This document shows positions 37,361-50,609 of a stretch of DNA of 64,000 nt, piece after piece. This DNA is from Arenicola marina (lineage: Eukaryota; Annelida; Polychaeta; Arenicolidae): the NCBI GenBank assembly GCA_964019135.1, contig OZ025260.1, positions 22,190,254 to 22,254,253 of the forward strand, written 5' to 3'. Each line of letters starts with the position of its first letter. The first letter of the stretch is position 1. Both the position numbers and the translations under genes were made by a program. The notes under the pieces were generated by a model. That model did not search any database. It saw only the letters and a list, made by a program, of their open reading frames with translations, and had not been told where the DNA came from.

Positions 37361-40300
37361 ACCTTCATCGCACGTTACAAAATCACCTCCTTTCCAACAG
37401 TGTCCTGCTTCTCCCAGCTCCATAATGTCGCTGCTGGCTTCCCCCGCTGACCCAAAAAAGCTCAGTCTTCATATTCGCGATAGGTCGACTTTTGTGAAAA
37501 GGCGGCAAGCCAGATGATCGAGATTGCTGCTATTTGACTCTGACATTTCACGTCTGGTCAAACATCTGCCACTGACCCACGGTGGTCGGACCGAGTAATT
37601 AGATTTTGATATCTCACACGGCAACGTGACAGCGCAAATTCAATTATAATTATTTGAGTGACATTTGGCATTTGAGCTGCCGATCCCATGGCCCGCAGCG
37701 CCAGCCCATTGATCAGGAGCTGCTGACAAATGGCTGGGAGGGAGGCTCGCGGCTACGTGGTTGTCCCTTTTGAAATCTCTATTTGTTTTCCCTTTTTTTC
37801 GTTCCTCAGCGAGAAATTGATGAAAGACTGGGACATTGCCCAGATGCGTGTTGTCTAAGGTGACACTGTCTGTATGATAGTTTGTCGTGATACAGAAGAT
37901 GAACGGGATGATAACTGTTGTGCAACGCTTGGGGAAACATGGTCAAGGCTTGTCATACAGCAGTAAGGCAACTCAAAAACCGTCACCGGGAAATTGTATA
38001 TTGATGTTGATGTGATATCAATGAAATGCTGTTATGTGCAGGAACTCAAATGGGATGATAGAGATTCAGTCTTACGTCATCAAAAAAGGCCTACGGGCAG
38101 ATTAAACCTTTATATCCAGAAAAGATATAATGAGTTTACCGTATTGCAAACATTGCCTTGACAATTGCCAACCCTTGCCAGATGTTGTCTTCCCTTGGTG
38201 ACCTCATATGTTGCCATTGCCGCTGCTATCCGCATGCATCATATATTGAAATGAGTTAGCATTACATTGCCAGCACCATGATATTACCATGGATTTGTTG
38301 CAGAACTCTCTTTGTACAATGAAAGTAGGGGCATGTGGAGACCTAGAGATGGACCACGCCTCTGCCTGGTCGCCAGCAACGCCAAATAGAATACATTATA
38401 ATCCATAAATAACAGAGCATGTTGGTCATTTGCTTTGGCCAAAATGGTACATCTCATGAGGGAAAGTGTGACTTTCTTGTGTACTACGTCATCAAAATTC
38501 GGACACTATTGCCCTTTAAGCTATGATGATCTATTCGGGGTGCTCTTTCGCTCTCTGAAAACTGAAAACCTGCGATCGTAGGGGGAGGGTTGCATTTCTT
38601 ACGACCGGGGGGAGGTCCACCCTTCAAAACGCTTCATTTTGCATGAAACGGCAATTCTTTCTGGCCCTAAAAAAATAAAATAGGGTTTGTGAAAAAGTTC
38701 CACTTTAACAGTCCCTTAACATCACCTTGCTTGAGGGGGGTTAAACTCCTACTCCTTGGATCCGCCACTGTTGCATACCATTACTTCGTAGTGACAGGCT
38801 TCTAAATCGCCTTCGACCCCGGCCTCATTGACCCCACTATAACGACAGAATGGATTGATTTATTGCCACTGTTATTGCCGCAATGCGCAGCCACCGATCT
38901 GAATCGGTAAACCCACGACCCGTAAACACCTGTCAGTGACCGTCTACAACCCGACTGTAAACATGGCGTTTGACGAACGGGTCTCAGATATCTTGGCGTG
39001 AGGACTGGATATTTTAGCGCGTTGTACGACAAACACTGCAACTGTCACTCAAGCGTTCATTCATTCTTCATTCTGCAGCTTCGATTCTGCAAGAAGGCAT
39101 GGGCTGAGTATATCATTGCACGCGGCGATCCCCGGCAATACTGCGCCATCGTATGCAGACCAAACGAGTTGACGCAACGCGGGTTCATTGTATAATATCA
39201 CATAACTGAATCGTTGAAATAAATTGTCTCCCAAGACCATTGAGCACAGGCTGTCACAACACAAGTATCCCTACCAGCTCTCTGGCTCGTTACGGTAACT
39301 GCTGGGTATTAAGCCTTCCTCGAGAGCCATCTCGAAGAGTCGAGCACCGCTGCGCAACGAGCAATTCGCTCAAACGACAGTCCCGCGCACTTAGTCTAAT
39401 GACACGTCGGTAGGGGGCGCCACAAGAATGGCACGTGTCAACGGCCCGCCAATCACCACTTGGCCCCTGTCATCACCATTAAGGCGGCACCAGACTGAAG
39501 AGCCACCAGACCTCCCACGGGAGAAATGCACTTGAACGCACATGATACTTCTTCTCTTTTTCGGGGGGTGGAGGGAGACCATAATTATTATCATCTACGG
39601 AGCGAAATGGGAATATTTGTGCAGCGTTCATCTTGTGCCTCCGTCACTTCCGGTTTATGATTCCCATGATACCCACAAACCAAATTTTCTATTGTTAAAG
39701 GAGACAGTATACCGCACCATATTATTATTGCACCTGCAACTGTTGCACCTTATTCGTTAACCCACAAACATACCCATGCAAAATGAACCCTTTACATTCG
39801 CAGAATCGATGAATACACAAACTTGGCATTATATGTTTTGTGGGTCTGGTTTGGATAACGGCCTAGAGAAAGACAATACCATATACGCCCCTTCCTCCCT
39901 CACCACTTCAGAGATATTTATTTCCACATATATCATGCAAAATGCCGTATCATGCAAATTAACAAAATGAGTGCCCTCGATCATGTCCTGATAGTAAACT
40001 GCGTGCATACAAATATTAGTTAAGGACAATGACATTTCGTTGACAAAGACAGCTTGGATGGCTATCGATATACTTGGCCTGTTGGTCTGTTCTCACATCC
40101 TGTGATGTCTGGGAACGTAAGACAATGGGTTCAATCGATTGGGAGGCGTGGGAGGCCAGCTTCCACGATCAACGAAGGGCGTGTTGATTTGTCAGCAGCC
40201 CAATGACCTATCTAGGTTGACAGCTTGCATGTTCACTACAAATGTTATATGTGAGGTTGTATATCTCAGTCTGGGAGACCGATGCGATGGACTACATTGC

Positions 40301-40780
40301 AACTCGGTCGCATTTGATCACGCTTGTGGCGCATCAGCAGAGATTTGACCCCGACTAAACTCCTTACTTTTCACAATTCTATACTTTCATTCGTTAAATT
40401 CCTCGCCTAGCAATATCACACGGTTGTCAGACGCAGGTTAACGATTCATTGTCTCTTTTGCGAAGAGACGTTGACTGATTCTTACCTCAGCGAACAGGCA
40501 AGAGTCATCCGGCAATAAGAACAAAGTAAATGTTAGCAACTAGGCCAAGTGTGTGCGCCTAAAGCTGCACGGAGCAATAAAAACGTCCAACGATGGACAA
40601 TGAAATGACCCAGATGGGTGTGTCAGGGTGCGAACCCGCGACCTCCAAAATACGACGCCATGGCTCGTTATGGGGCGGACCTACTTTTTTACAAGATGGT
40701 GAAGATATTTAGCCCCGTTATAAAGCGTATATAGAAACGTGAACGTTACTCTTGCAACAGACGCGGCTATGTTACCATCA
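37361..40780. other. Intron 1 stretch, no exon recognised
   Basis: Contains a repeat-like segment ending CTTGGATCCGCCACTG (38,755-38,770), whose GGATCCGCC end resembles the termini of the element at 62,328. A B-box-like GCGGGTTCGCACCCTG lies on the minus strand near 40,624-40,639. No skipped or alternative GABA receptor exon seen. Confidence 0.4.
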
Positions 40781-40782
40781 GT

Positions 40783-40980
40783 GTGTTTCATATTACACCA
40801 TTCCTATGCTGCACAGTACAGTGTGTGTCATATTACACCATTCCGATGCTGCACCGTACAGTGTGTGTCATATTACACCATTCCGATGCTGCACCGTACA
40901 GTGTGTGTCATATTACACCATTCCTATGCTGCACCTTACAGTGTGTGTCATATTACACCATTCCTATGCTGCACCGTATT
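40783..40980. repeat. 40-bp tandem array, five units
   Basis: Five units of 40 bp including GTGTGTGTCATATTACACCA and ATGCTGCACCGTACA. Since 40 is not a multiple of three, all three frames stay open and show the same cyclic peptide, which explains three overlapping apparent proteins here. Confidence 0.95.
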
Positions 40981-43852
40981 CATCACTTGCAATAACGTAA
41001 AGACCAACCACTCAGACCCTATCACGTCTCTCCATTCCTGGTGCTCCTAAAAAAAGGAGCAGCGTCTATAGTACAAGGTCTGAATGTCGCCGTACGGTTT
41101 GCTGAAACATTGAATACAGACCAACACTACAAAGACGAGTTATTTTACCGTCTACAGTTAAAAAAGCCCCCCCCCCCCAAAAAAAAAAAAAAAAAAAAAA
41201 AAAACGCACGCCGAAGAAGGATTATCATATCCACGTAGGGCATGGAACAGGTGTTTCTTTACGGCCACTGTGGACAGATCTGTGGCCGGCAGGGCTGCAG
41301 CCACGTCCATTCCTGTAACAAGTGGGCGATGTCGCCGACCAGAAATGGCGCCATTACCGCGGCGGCCCGGCAGTGCAGAGGCTCCTGGGTAGGCCGGACT
41401 TAAGCCATCTCCTTCAAGCCCTGCTGGCTGGCAATGTGCTTCCCCACACATTGGCCTCTCTTATCACAAAGTGACAGGGATAGCTACAGGGGATTCGCAA
41501 GCGCCCACGGGTGGGCATAACAGTCTCATTTTTTTGGGGGGTGATGGTGGGGTTTCTCTCTATGAGGCGGCGCTTTGCCACAAGGAGCGATATCTGACGC
41601 TAATATTAGGCAGTAATTCGCTGATATAATGGTACGCCGTGCTGGGGAAGGGAAGTCGTTTAGTCTATTATCTCTGCAAGAGGGTATGGAATTACTTTGA
41701 ACATTTGTTTAAAAAAAACATTGTTTTCGCGTTGTGCTAAAGCGGGAACCGTAAACAGGGAAAAACGGTCAATACGAAAGTAATCGTAATGTCATGGCGT
41801 CTATTAATTCTCGCCCGACATCCTTCGAAGTATCTAAGCCAATACTTAACCCACTGCTGCTCCTTACTCCACCACCCCTTACCCTCAGACTCATGCCCCC
41901 CCCCTCCCCTATGCCCCACTCATCCACCTATCCTCCCATCGTCACGCCTACAGCCCAGCCATCCACTCCCCTAAGCCTCACGGCTTCCAGATACCATCCA
42001 TTTTTCGCCCCATAAGCCTTCGCTCGCTCTTTCACTATTAATGCGCAATTAATGGGAATTATGATCAGGGTTGAACGGTAGGTAATGTGCTCGGGGACCC
42101 CGTTGGCAGCCGGCTATATTTTTTGCCAGCTCTTCTGCCAGCTCATTGGAGAAATGAGCGAACGACCATCTGGATGTATTACCTTTGGGCCATATCAAGC
42201 CGGGCAGACGTACCTCGAGCACGTTTCCCCAACGACCCATGTGGGCGGAGGTGCCTTAAGCTGGGGTCAACTGCGACATCATATATATTGTCTCGTGGCC
42301 ACTATAAGGGAGAGTAATGTAGACGGTTATGCGACTAAACTTTGAGGATACAAATTTATAGGTCTTGGTGTCCAATTGTATATAAATATTTAATGGTTCA
42401 AAAAAAGTCCACTTACTTTAAGTCGTCTTAATGATTGCATTAGAGGCAAGAACAGTTCGCGACTAAAGCTGTCTTGGTAAAGTTCAATTTGGTTATTTAA
42501 TTCTGACCATGATATTTCTAATGTAAGAACCCTCAGTGCACTACTCGATCACTGGTAGAAATAATGTTTTCATTATCCTGGATTTTTTTTGGATTTTCCA
42601 CGTGAAGATTAATAAATGCTTGTTGCAATTAAACTATACTACATGAACACTACATGAGCCGTACTAGTTTAATTCTTCGTTTTACTCGATACACGAATAC
42701 ATTAATTAAGATCGTATTACTATTATTGTCTAAAGTGGCTACCTGCAAGCAGCGACAATCCGCCATAACGCAGGAGGGTCGTCAGTGTGTGTCATTGCCT
42801 GGATTGGCCTAATTCATGTACCACTTACGTGAAAATAAAAGACATGCTCGGTAGACATCGACCACCAAAGACTTACTATGAATAAGAAATAATACAATAA
42901 GCAACGACTTGTTCTTATTTTGTTTCGTCTTATCACGGCAAGGTTTTTCGACATGGCGAATGGCCAGGCTGCCGCTCTGAAACCGACAGGAAAGGAACTC
43001 AACTTATCAATAACCGCGGATTACTGTCAGACTTACCCCGGAAATAAGGAGGAAATTGTCGTGTCTTCATAACAGGAAAGACGTTTTATCCCTATGGTTC
43101 CATTGTTGACGTATATTCGCCCAGGGAGCACACCCCCCCCCCCTCCCCCGGCCCGCCCCCCAACTCCGACCCCCCAGTCCCTAACTCCACCACCCCCCCC
43201 CCCACCCCCGCCCCGTCCTCTCCTTGCCTTGCTCGTTGTGGCTGTAATCCTTGTCGTCGCTGTGGGGCGCCACCTGTGCTGCCACTGTGGAAATTAGTCC
43301 TTCCGATCTGCCACTTCCGCTAGGGGTCGCTATCTCGAATTACAAGAGCCCGACGTGTACAAGTCGTGGTGACGGAGACCGCGCATCGCTCTTCGCCGCT
43401 TTCCCGGGAGGAAGCGCCCTCGGCCGTGCTGACACCTACGACGGGGATGATTACTGCGTCGCCGCCTACCCAGAAATAATGGAGCAGGTTTCCTGGCTGA
43501 CAGTGACAAAAGACCCTGTTTCTTTTATCCTTAGTAGACTGCGGTGTTCTCCAGCGCAATTTATATTGGAAGAAACACGATGATGTCTTCTCTGGATATG
43601 TATCTTTATGGTTAAATGATTGCAATCTGTTTTCTTAAGTGTGTTTTTTATTGAGTAATTGCAGCTACTCTCTGCGGTAATTGTTGCAACCTACATGTTA
43701 AATACATTACTGCGCATTGCACGTGGTGTGCATCGTATGTATCTTTATTACGTAATTTTGGTAACTAAGGCACGATTGCTTTATCATCCATACCAATTGT
43801 TTGCCTATCGGTAAACACTCACGATAATTTTTTATCCTTCAGAGATACAGAG
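40981..43852. other. Intron 1 stretch with homopolymer tracts
   Basis: A C run joined to a run of about 27 A at 41,167-41,204, and C-rich simple sequence at 43,131-43,210. Frames at 43,251-43,625 on both strands lack domains. Nothing supported as coding. Confidence 0.4.
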
Positions 43853-44668
43853 ATGACACTAAGCTAATTACAGACAAGACCTCTGCTCTGGCTCACACAG
43901 ATAATTACCGACAAGACCTCTGCTCTAACTTTCACAGATAATTAGAGACAAAACCTCTGCTCTGGCTCGCACAGATAATCAGAGACAAGACCTCTGCTCT
44001 AGCTCACACAGATAATTACAGACAAAACCTCTGCTCTAGCTTTCACAGATAATTACAGACAAGACCTCTGCTCTAGCTTTCACAGATAATTAGAGACAAA
44101 ACCTCTGCTCTAGCTCGCACAGATAATTAGAGACAAAACCTCTGCTCTAGCTCACACAGATAATTACAGACAAAACCTCTGCTCTAGCTCACACAGATAA
44201 TTACAGACAAGACCTCTGCTCTACCTCACACAGATAATTACAGACAAGACCTCTGCTCTAGCTTTCACAGATAATTAGAGACAAGACCTCTGCTCTAGCT
44301 CTCACAGATAATTACAGACAAGACCTCTGCTCTAGCTGACACATATAATTACAGGCAAGACCACTGCTCTGGCTTTCACAGATAATTACAGACAAGACCT
44401 CTATTCCAGCTCACGCAGATAACTACAGACGAGAACTCTGCTCTAGCTTTCACAGATAATTACAGACAAGACCTCTGCTCTAGCTGACACAGATAATTAC
44501 AGACAAGACCACTGCTCTAGCTTTTACAGATAATTACAGACAAGACCTCTATTCCAGCTCACGCAGATAACTACAGAGGAGAACTCTGCTCTAGCTCACA
44601 CAGATAATTACAGACAAGACCTCTATTCCAGCTCACGCAGATAATTACAGACAAGACCTCTGCTCTGG
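43853..44668. repeat. 37-bp satellite array, ~22 units
   Basis: Units of 37 bp containing GACAAGACCTCTGCTCTAGC and AGATAATTACA. Two recurrent sub-types end TTTCACAG or CTCACACAG. Near the right end a block with TCTATTCCAGCTCACGCAG recurs three times. Confidence 0.95.
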
Positions 44669-44807
44669 CTTGATACCGATACACGTGTACATAACCGACT
44701 CGGCCACGGCGAATCCCCTGTCGCCTGAAATCAATGACTATACCCCCACAAACAGATATTTAACGGCAATCGATAAACAAAATGACTGTTGATCAAAAGT
44801 CAAGTAC

Positions 44808-45051
44808 CTGCCTTTCCCGAGCTCATGAATGCGAATTTGATAGTTGAGACATGTACATGCAGCCGGGATAGTAACCCAGTTGACATTTCCTGACCATTAG
44901 CATTCACTGGTGACCTTTCACTGGGGTCAACACCTTTAGGTCCAGACACGTATTCATCCATACTAACACCGACCAAAACCCCTGAAGCAAAGTACATTAG
45001 CATTGAGGCCAGGAAACACGAGAAAATGTGCGTGATTATTGGAGTGGGCAT
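44808..45051 (-). CDS. Candidate first exon of an unknown secreted or membrane protein
   Basis: A minus-strand open segment starts with ATG at 45,051 and reaches a plausible donor, AAAGGCAG|GTACTT, at 44,808/44,807. It gives 81 codons plus one base. Residues 1-29 are hydrophobic (HIFSCFLASMLMYFASGVLV) and could be a signal peptide or anchor. The remainder is polar and not obviously low complexity. I recognise no family. It lies inside intron 1 of the plus-strand GABA receptor gene, next to the 37-bp array, and no second exon could be identified. It may be a chance frame. Confidence 0.22.
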
Positions 45052-45690
45052 CTATAATACTAAATCAAATGATGTGTGTATTTCGCATCGTTTGTCACCC
45101 TGGGTGTTTACCGATTGTGTGGCAATGTATTAAATGCAATGCTTTTGCCTGGGGAAGAGTAACTCATAATAACCCATCACATAGTTAACAGTTAACGTAA
45201 CTCAGGTTGTATCTTGATATATGTTTATTTTTCAAGGTATTAGCACATATTAAGTCTTACATCTTCTGAATCTTACATCTTGATCACAGATCACAGCGGC
45301 CGTGACTCTATTAATGGTCCCCAAGGCCAATTGTAAGACAAGATTTGGCGATATGTAAAAGACAATAATAATAATAATAAATGTGGCACACATATCAATG
45401 CGGGGATATATCGTGTATATATTCTTAATAACATAATAATAATATTACATCTTGAAGTGAAATACCCTGCAGAACACTAACCACTGCTCTCCACTCTGAG
45501 CGAAGGCCATTCGCAGCTTAATTACTGCGGAGTCAATCAAATATTCGTGGGGTCGACCGGTTACCGTAAAACCCATCATTCGAGTTTCCCAGAAATCCAG
45601 CCACCGTCTCCCCTCCGCTCGCTGCCTATGTAAACAATTGCCATAGTTACTGGTACTTTAGGTATAACCTGGGGTTTACACAGCTCGTGA

Positions 45691-45846
45691 GGGGGGGGGG
45701 CATATTAAAACCAAAAAATGTCAAAATAATGGCCGAAATATTGCATCGGACTAAATACAATACAGTCGCGGACAGACGGTAAATCAGGCGTAAACCGGCC
45801 ATTATCTATACTTTAAACTTTGAGGAAAATGCCCCCCCCCCCCCCC
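45691..45846. mobile_element. 156-bp foldback element with poly-G / poly-C ends
   Basis: G10 followed by CAT at 45,691-45,703 is complementary to ATG followed by C15 at 45,829-45,846. Inside, ATAATGGCCG at 45,726-45,735 pairs with 45,796-45,805. The ordered inner and outer pairs suggest a real inverted-repeat element rather than two chance homopolymers. Confidence 0.6.
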
Positions 45847-48800
45847 GCAACCACCCCAGTCACTCAGCAAAGGAAGGGAACGATTTCCCATATCATTCAA
45901 CCCCCGGGATATCAAGTCTTGCCTCGGTGCAGCGCGTACATTAAAGCAAGCATCAGTATCTTCATCCCGTCAGCCATCCATCAACTCAGCTAAGACGCTT
46001 GTCAATACTACCACGATATTAACTAAAAAACAGATCATTTTCACATCCAGAAAAACCCGACAAAATATTTTTTGCAAAACACGCTGTATTATTGCATTGA
46101 TGCGGCTTATGCCACCCAGAAATTAACCACTTGTATTCTTCCTCACGGTGTTTAGTCGCGGCCGTCGCACTCGGCCGAATTTCCCCCTCGGCGGAGGAGT
46201 ACACAACACTTCAGATAGCTGAGGGTGGTGCAACTGGAGTCGCTGTATAGTGCACAGATGCCCGGTAGGCGCGCCCGGCCCCGCCCGGCCATCGTTGACA
46301 AAGTCTCGCTGGGGGCGCCCAGTCAGCTGCTACAATAGCCCACAGGGGATGTGAGATAAAGCCGAGACCTCCTGTGCCATTTCAACACCTCGCATTTCTC
46401 CCCCGGATTTCTATTTACACCAACCTCCGGTGGCCGGGGCTAAGCCTTGCCAAGTCCACCGACTTACCCCTTCAGCTCACTGGGTGTTGCTTTCGAAATC
46501 ATTGCTGCTGCTGCGGCCGGAAAGCCCTCTATCTACCCGCGGGTCGGCAGTCCTGTGGTGGGTCGTCGTTATTACTGGTCGTAGTGTCGACCTCCAGACT
46601 CCATACAGGAGTGTCGATCCATGACCCTCGGCAGCTGACGACCTTCAGGGGGTGCCCAGCCGGCCAAGGCATTCAATGACCTTGTCCATGCTGAACGGTC
46701 CTAATAAATTGAGAAGTACGTGTTTAGCAGCTGGTCCATTCCTAATGCATTTCTGCCTAACATCTGCATAGAAGGGGCAAACCATTAAAAAGTGGAACTC
46801 CTCTTCAAGAATTAGCTGTTGAAAGAAAAACCATTAATATCAGTTTCAAGTGTCAAGATTTTAACACATAACAGTGGACATGACACAAGTAAACTGTAAT
46901 GAGTAAGCAGCGTACACATAACTTTGAAAAAAAGAAAGGTTTTAGGCACACGACGTCCCTCTCACCAAGTCAAAGAACAAGATTGGTCTCAATTAAACAG
47001 TGATGTAACTATGTTGTTACATGAACCCTCTTTACATCGCCACCCCCACATTCCTCAACTAAGCTAAGCGATTGCACCAACGTCATTATGAGATTCACTG
47101 ATCATATAAACACTCACTTGTGAGTGACGAGGAGGTTATTGCAATGGAACGGTTGAACAATATAAGAGACAAGGAGGTTATGACAATGAAATGGAGTTGA
47201 AAATCTTTGTTAGACCCAAGATGGCATACGGCGTGAAATGGAATAGCTGGTCACGCCATAGTCGGCTTGAGCATAAAAGATGCAAAGCATGTTTTAAGGG
47301 AACAGTGTGCCCCACATAATAGCCTTGACACGTTAATCATGCCATCAATTTCAAAGTAAAACTGTCTCAGAGGTTTTGATTGACACTCCAATCAGTGACC
47401 ACAGAGCGGACGCGATGCAGTTTAAGTTGCAAATGACTGCCCTACGCCCTGTCATAAAAACCCAGCAAGATGGCACCCGTACGGCCAAACTTTCAATTAA
47501 CCGAAATATATCTGCGCTAAGCAATAACTCGATTCAGCCGAAATTTGCCTGAAATAGACCCCGAGTAAATGTCCTGTTAGCCAGAGGACCTGTCTTTCAT
47601 ACGCCACGCTCCGCTCACCTTTGTTTTATGGGACCCTGATTGTCCCTGATCCGTGTTATATAGTTTGGGGAACACTGTGCGGTGCGTGGGTGATCCATCA
47701 TCTGTGTGCCAGGTTCCTTCTAATAGGCCATCCACAAGGCACTCAGTGACACAACCATAGGAACAGCACACGTGGGCTCGTGTATGAAATTAAAGAGATG
47801 CTTGTAGAGGTCGGTTTTCTTTTTCTTTGACAATCTCTCTACTTTTTATAGTATGTCCCGAAAGCGTCCCTCAGTTCATCCACATATGCTAAACGATGGA
47901 AACGTTGATGGGCGATTTTAATCCGAATTTGCTTCATATATGTATTGCAATCACAATAATGACATATAAACGTTGTGAATAGTCTAAAAGATCGTCTAGT
48001 ACTGGTATGTTCATTATGGTAATTAGTATATTTAAAAAAATATAAATATTGGCATTTCTCGAAATAACCAAAGTTCGAAACCAGTGACAAGTAGTGTAGG
48101 GTGATTCAAATACAAACCAATGAATGATATTGTGGATGATAACACATAGACCCCAAAGGGTCGGTGGGAATATGGATATAGGTCAACATTTATTCCTTTG
48201 CCCTTTCAGATCTACCACTGGACAGCTATAAAAATATATATGTCAGAAGAAACCATGTACCTGGTGCTGGTACTAAGATACCGATTTGTTACAATGGCGA
48301 ATACAACTTATACTGCATATTTCGGCAAGCAGTCCTGCTTGATTTTACAGGAATTGGGCGGGGGTATGGGATGTCTTCTTTTGCCCATATCAAATCCGCT
48401 CAAGACAAATTATGGTTTTAAAACGAGAGACGAATCATTTATAAGACACTTGACGTTGACAGATCACCTCCCCGTCCACCACATGTAATTTATGCTTCTC
48501 TCTCCAAGGGCCTTGGTAATAGGTTTGGGAAAACCCATGGAGGACGAAGCGGGTGCAAATGGGGTGATGTTCGTAAGTGAATCAAATAGAGTGGAAAATG
48601 TTTGTAATTTACTGTGCTTTTAACTTTCTCCCGGGTTTTTTCTGTGGTTTTTGCGATGGAATGAGCGTATATTTCAATTTCCTGCCACTTTTCTTGGTCC
48701 ATGCACTTTGCCCATGAAATCATTGTAATAAATCATTGGGTGCGATAATAAATTGCAACAATTGCTTGCAATTTCGTTTCTATTTATGCGGCGTAACATT

Positions 48801-49030
48801 GTAGATCTGATATGATTACAGATCAGCAACACAGAAACGGGCAGTTGTCTCCGTCTCAATAGCACAGATTGGCTTTAAGTTACCTACTTTAAATCTGTAA
48901 GCAAGTAACACAACAAACAGTACGGTAATGGCCCGGTACCGGGAATATTGCGGCTGATACCGGCAACAGTGTTTATACAGTTTTTCCACAACTCTGCCAG
49001 TAACATTACGGTACACTTATCTACTGGCTC
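45847..49030. other. Intron 1 stretch, no exon recognised
   Basis: Mixed DNA. The small frames at 46,374-46,679 and 47,577-48,488 lack domains and splice support. Confidence 0.4.
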
Positions 49031-49397
49031 GTCTGTACAGGCCCAGTACTGCATGATAGTAAAAGCCCTGTACAGACCCAGTACTACATTAAAGTAAATG
49101 CCCGGTACAACCCCAGTACTACATGATAGTAAAGGCCCTGTACAGGCCCAGTACTACAGGATAGTAAAGGCCCTGTACAGGCCCAGTACTACAGGATAGT
49201 AATAGCCCTGTACAGGCCCGGTACTGCATTATAGTAAAGGCCCTGTCAGGCTCAGTACTACATCACAGTAAAGGCCCAGTACAGGCTCAGTACTACATTA
49301 TAGTACAGGCCCGGTACAGGCTCAGTACTGCAGGATGTAAAGGCCCGGTACCAGGCCCAGTACTACAAGACAGTAAAGGCCCGGTACAGGGCCAATC
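49031..49397. repeat. 35-bp array of GTAC-centred units, ~10 units
   Basis: Units contain GGCCCTGTACAGGCCCAGTA and CTACATGATAGTAAA with substitutions. The word GTAC occurs about twice per unit inside short palindromes such as CTGTACAG and CAGTACT. Confidence 0.92.
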
Positions 49398-49460
49398 GCG
49401 AAACATTATCACTTAAGGCCGCCCGATGGTAGCACATGAACCGTTCATATTTTACAGCGT

Positions 49461-49760
49461 CACTGTACCGGGCCAATGACCCATACTGTACCGGGCCAAT
49501 GCCCCATACTGTACCGGGCCAATGCCCCATACTGTACCGGGCCAATGCCCCATACTGTACCGGGCCAATGCCCCATACTGTACCCGGCCAATGACGCTCT
49601 TGCACAGGGCCAGTACTGGGCTACCACCGGCACACATTACTGGCCCATTATAACACCAGGGTGCAAAATGTTACTGGGCCAGTACTGTGTGCCGGTAATG
49701 GGCCAATAAAATCCGGTACTGGTTGAGGGTATTGGGCCAGTACTGGGCCATTACTTTTAA
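49461..49760. repeat. 23-bp array and degenerate GTAC-rich tail
   Basis: Five to six units of 23 bp containing ATACTGTACCGGGCCAATGC (49,461-49,590), then diverged GGGCCAGTACTGGG words to 49,760. The CTGTACCGGGCC core is the reverse complement of GGCCCGGTACAG in the array to the left. Confidence 0.9.
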
Positions 49761-50609
49761 GCTTGCTGGGAAAGGATATGGATTCTTTAATGTTACTATC
49801 CACGTTGGACAACATAACAACTAGCGATAATCTCCAAACAAACGGTAAAAACAGTGACGGGCAACTGTGGAGGAGATGGGGGGAAATTGAAGAAAAGAGG
49901 AGATAAAAACCAACAAACCTGATCAGATACTATGACCGATAACTAGAATTGCCGCCTAGCGATATATTAAGATCAATGGTCCATTATGTAACTATTGACG
50001 AGGGCTTCAGTTCGTGATTATTGGAAGCTTACCGCTTTCCGTTTGACATCTTGTCTTTGAGTCACTGTAGCAAAAGAAGGAAAATTCCCGTCTCCAAAAG
50101 TCGCCGTGACACCGCACTGTTTCCGTCGATCAATTGCGGTTACGGGTGGAGAGACAGGGCGAGAAAGAGCAAGAGCGTAGAGATAGACAGAGCCAGAGGG
50201 CGGGGGCAAGAGAGAGAAAAAAGAACAGAGGAAGAGGAGAGAGAGAGACACACACATAGAGAAAGAGAGAGGCCGAGAGTTGAAGAGACGCATCGAGTTA
50301 GAGACACAGAGAGGTACATACAGAGAGAGGAGGAGCGCATGGTGATGCTATAGACCGGGCGCAGCCATTTGCTGGTACCTGTCAAGACGCCGGGCCTGGC
50401 ACGGTGTGGGTCAGAGCCATACCGCCGCCCCCGCGGAGGGTTCATTAGCCCAGCTGGGGGCGTCAAGCAGAAGTGTCTGGCCTCTTCAGCGGACTCATAT
50501 CCCGGAGCCAGCGGAAGCACCGTGGCGGTGTCTTGTCAGCGACTGAAGGACGGCTGTCCAGCCGGGGCGACCGGTGGAGCCAGCCAGCCATGGTACGGGC
50601 TTTGGGAGC
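49761..50609. other. Intron 1 stretch with a GA-rich patch
   Basis: Purine-rich simple sequence (GAGA, GACA words) at 50,145-50,340. Nothing else recognised. Confidence 0.45.

Noticed and set aside
40739-41050. Three overlapping frames with cyclic His/Thr/Cys peptides
   Set aside because: Caused by a 40-bp tandem repeat, which reads open in all three frames.
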